Shown one piece after another: positions 4,993 to 6,773 of a DNA stretch of 6,773 nt. Under the pieces are notes generated by a model. That model was not told where the DNA came from and did no database searches. It saw nothing but the letters and a program-made list of their open reading frames with translations. The position numbers were made by a program, and so were the translations under genes. Source of the DNA: Pseudomonadota bacterium (GTDB lineage: Bacteria > Pseudomonadota > Gammaproteobacteria > Burkholderiales > Sulfuriferulaceae); contig JAJYGL010000064.1 of NCBI GenBank assembly GCA_021790625.1, positions 1 through 6,773 on the forward strand, read 5' to 3'. Every line of letters starts with the position of its first letter. Position 1 is the stretch's first letter.

Positions 4993-6494
4993 TATGCGAG
5001 TATCCTGTCGTACAGTGCGCGATAAGAATCAAACATCTGTTTTTGCGTGTAGTAACGTTCGACGCGTTGGATGGCGGCATGGGCGGCAGGGAACCAGTGT
5101 TCGGGTTGCAGCAGACGCAGGGCAGCGTCCGCCATGGCTTGTGGATCGGCGATGCGGGTGACTTCACCTGCGACACCGAGTTGTTGGTCCTCGTCGCCAT
5201 GACCATAAATCAATTGCCGGCAGGCGCCAACGTCAGTGGTCAATGCAGGGACACCGGCAGCGAAAGCTTCCAGAATAACCAGCGGTAACGCTTCGCTGAT
5301 GGAAGACAATACCAGCAGGCCGATTTTTGGCAGCAAGTCGTCCATTTTCTGAAAACCAAGAAATTTGACGTTTTCCGTCAAGCCAAGACTGGCGGTCAGA
5401 TTGCGACATTCTTCGGCATAAGCGGGATCTTCGTCTTCGGGACCGGCAATCCAGCCTTCCGCGTCGGGCAGATGATTGACGACTGTTCGCATCATGCGAA
5501 TGAAAGTTTTGATGTCCTTGATGGCGACAACGCGACCAATCAGGCACAACACATGCGGAGGTGTCGATGGACGCTTGGCGCGCACGAGGGCGAAGCGGTC
5601 GATGTCGATGCCGTTTGGTATGATGAGTGTGCGCTCGGCCGGTGCTCCATCGCTGATTTGTCGCTGGCGGTTGTTGTCATACAACGCAGTGATGATGTCG
5701 GACTGTTGGTAGCACAGCCGCCCCAGGCTGGTAAAAAAACGTATCCACAATTCACGGAAGTAGCCGGTTTCAGTTGGATCTTTTTCAAAGATGTTCCGGT
5801 TGTCGTGAATCCAGTTGCTTTGAAACAGGTCTATTTTACGTTCTTTGGTATAAATCCCGTGTTCGGACAATAAAAGGGGGCGTTGGGTTTTGAGTTTGAG
5901 CAGCGCGCCCAGAAATCCGGCGTAACCGGTGGAAACTGTGTGGAAAGCACGCACGGGAATCATGTGTTTGGCGATATCGTTCAGTATCCATATCGGCTCG
6001 TGCATGGCGCGAATGGTCCAGAAATAATCAATGAAAGAAGGGTCGGTGGAATTTTGTCGGTAGGCATTGGTAATGAAGTCCCAGGATTGCCGGTCGTGCA
6101 AAAAGAAATCGCGACTGATTGTTTCTCGCTGCAACATGCCTGCCAGTTGCGCAAAGTGCTGTTTGAGCGAGTGATCGTTTGTACGAAAAGCCTGATGCAG
6201 CTGGGTAATCTGTGCCGTGATATTGGCTGGGGTGTTGTGATGCCGCGTTGCGTGCGCAGTTGGCTGTGCATGGACATAGTGGGTTTCCAGATGCACGACA
6301 TTGGCGGGAAGTTCGTATTTGATGTGCCCATAATCTTCGGGGCGGCTACCCAGAAAAATGACGGCAAAGCGAATATCCGGCCAGGCGCGGATAAGCTGGT
6401 TGACCCAACTGGAAACGCCGCCGCTGATATATGGAAAAGTACCTTCCAATAATAGGGCAATATCTGCTTCTTTGGCTGTCCGGACAGGGGTCAT
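4992..6494 (-). CDS. pelF: Pel exopolysaccharide glycosyltransferase PelF (GT4 type)
   Basis: The product is 500 residues, against about 507 in P. aeruginosa. It is a soluble GT-B-fold retaining glycosyltransferase that polymerises Pel from UDP-sugar donors in the cytosol, held at the membrane by the PelD-PelE-PelG complex. Visible marks: LLLEGTFPYISGGVSSWV (14-31, acceptor-side loop), LLSEHGIYTKERKID (208-222), IIPNGID (291-297), GRVVAIKDIKTF (320-331, nucleotide-sugar binding), NVKFLGFQ (375-382), and SEALPLVILEAFAAGVP, in which E401 and E409 form the E-x7-E pair of GT4 enzymes. A His-rich stretch at 68-86 (six His) follows the first strand block and looks variable. The ATG overlaps the pelE stop (ATGA) and is preceded by GGAAGG at 6506-6501, six bases upstream. 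Its own stop overlaps pelG. The coupling suggests balanced synthesis of subunits of one complex. Confidence 0.95.
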   Translation of the reverse strand: MTPVRTAKEADIALLLEGTFPYISGGVSSWVNQLIRAWPDIRFAVIFLGSRPEDYGHIKYELPANVVHLETHYVHAQPTAHATRHHNTPANITAQITQLHQAFRTNDHSLKQHFAQLAGMLQRETISRDFFLHDRQSWDFITNAYRQNSTDPSFIDYFWTIRAMHEPIWILNDIAKHMIPVRAFHTVSTGYAGFLGALLKLKTQRPLLLSEHGIYTKERKIDLFQSNWIHDNRNIFEKDPTETGYFRELWIRFFTSLGRLCYQQSDIITALYDNNRQRQISDGAPAERTLIIPNGIDIDRFALVRAKRPSTPPHVLCLIGRVVAIKDIKTFIRMMRTVVNHLPDAEGWIAGPEDEDPAYAEECRNLTASLGLTENVKFLGFQKMDDLLPKIGLLVLSSISEALPLVILEAFAAGVPALTTDVGACRQLIYGHGDEDQQLGVAGEVTRIADPQAMADAALRLLQPEHWFPAAHAAIQRVERYYTQKQMFDSYRALYDRILA

Positions 6495-6773
6495 GAATGG
6501 CCTTCCGTCAGCCAGAAGCGTTGGATTCTGGCAAGACCGGGAATCTGATTGCTGGTGGAGACAGCGTGCAGGTGTTGTTTGACAGCGGCGTAATCCTGAC
6601 GCAAGAAGGCCAGTTCGGCCAGATAGGGATGAATGCGGGTGGCCGGAACGTCGAGGACGAGCGCCTGTTCGAAAGCATCTCTGGCCTGCTCAAGTTTTTC
6701 TTGCTTAATCAGGATTTGCGCCAGCAATACCCACATATCGCCGTCGCTACGCAAGGCAAGCGCGGCACGGGCG
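6491..6773 (-). CDS. pelE: PelE, C-terminal TPR part (partial, cut by right edge)
   Basis: Ninety-four residues are visible, running in frame from the window edge to TGA at 6493-6491; no real start is in the window. The sequence is all-helical with tetratricopeptide character: WVLLAQILIKQEKLEQARDA with FEQALVLD forms a clear TPR pair, followed by IHPYLAELAFLRQDYAAVKQHL as another helix pair. No membrane segment is seen in this part; in P. aeruginosa PelE (about 330 residues) the membrane helices are N-terminal and the TPR domain follows. PelE bridges the c-di-GMP receptor PelD with PelF and PelG at the inner membrane. The name rests mainly on position directly before pelF with a 4-base ATGA overlap, plus the TPR fold, because TPR sequence alone is not specific. 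Confidence 0.8.
   Translation of the reverse strand, partial: ARAALALRSDGDMWVLLAQILIKQEKLEQARDAFEQALVLDVPATRIHPYLAELAFLRQDYAAVKQHLHAVSTSNQIPGLARIQRFWLTEGHS

Noticed and set aside
5486..5500. Perfect 7-bp inverted repeat TTCGCAT-C-ATGCGAA
   Set aside because: It is in the middle of pelF codons with no other regulatory sign; a single short palindrome of this size is expected by chance.
5883..6452. Long open frame (189 codons) on the plus strand opposite pelF
   Set aside because: It lies wholly antisense to a well-supported pelF, has no recognisable motif, and looks like a codon-bias shadow, as do those at 5472-5873 and 411-776.
1..6773. Search for mobile elements, CRISPR arrays, tRNA or rRNA genes and riboswitches
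   Set aside because: No transposase or integrase motifs, no regularly spaced repeats, and no tRNA-like or riboswitch-like conserved cores were seen on either strand by eye.

Overview
The window is ordinary protein-coding DNA from a Gram-negative proteobacterium. It has moderate GC, dense genes and short gaps. The mix of genes (DadA, a DUF4197 protein, an Orn-type oligoribonuclease beside an M48A membrane peptidase, a small periplasmic c-type cytochrome and a Pel polysaccharide cluster) fits a beta- or gammaproteobacterium. I lean towards Betaproteobacteria, but this is inference from gene content and cannot be settled from 6.8 kb.

Layout. (1) Positions 1-404 (+) hold the C-terminal third of dadA, which enters from outside the left edge. 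(2) Positions 414-1768 (-) hold a two-gene unit, orn followed by an exported DUF4197 protein. The genes overlap by 4 bases (GTGA), and the unit converges on dadA with only 9 bases between the stop codons. (3) Positions 1769-1964 are a divergent control region with an exact 14-base direct repeat at its two ends. (4) Positions 1965-3562 (+) hold an M48A (Ste24/CaaX-protease-like) membrane peptidase and, 32 bases on, a small exported monoheme cytochrome c. (5) Positions 3563-3612 hold a strong hairpin between convergent units. (6) Positions 3613-6773 (-) hold the end of a Pel exopolysaccharide operon in the usual order pelE (partial), pelF, pelG. Its junctions are ATGA (pelE/pelF) and TAATG (pelF/pelG). 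The earlier genes (pelA-D) would lie beyond the right edge.

How the genes work together. PelF is the cytosolic glycosyltransferase that polymerises Pel, PelG is the 12-helix inner-membrane transporter, and PelE is the TPR protein that helps assemble the synthase with the c-di-GMP receptor PelD. Orn, 1.8 kb away and in a separate transcription unit, degrades pGpG, the breakdown product of c-di-GMP, so the window holds two ends of the same signalling pathway. Whether this is more than coincidence is unknown. The M48 peptidase and cytochrome look co-transcribed, with no functional link I can demonstrate. dadA is amino-acid catabolism and appears unrelated to its neighbours.

I found no clear previously undescribed system, mobile element, CRISPR array, tRNA or rRNA. 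The most interesting open points are the cytochrome without a methionine ligand, the repeated element in the orn/M48 control region, the missing ribosome binding site of the peptidase, and the uncharacterised exported protein coupled to orn.
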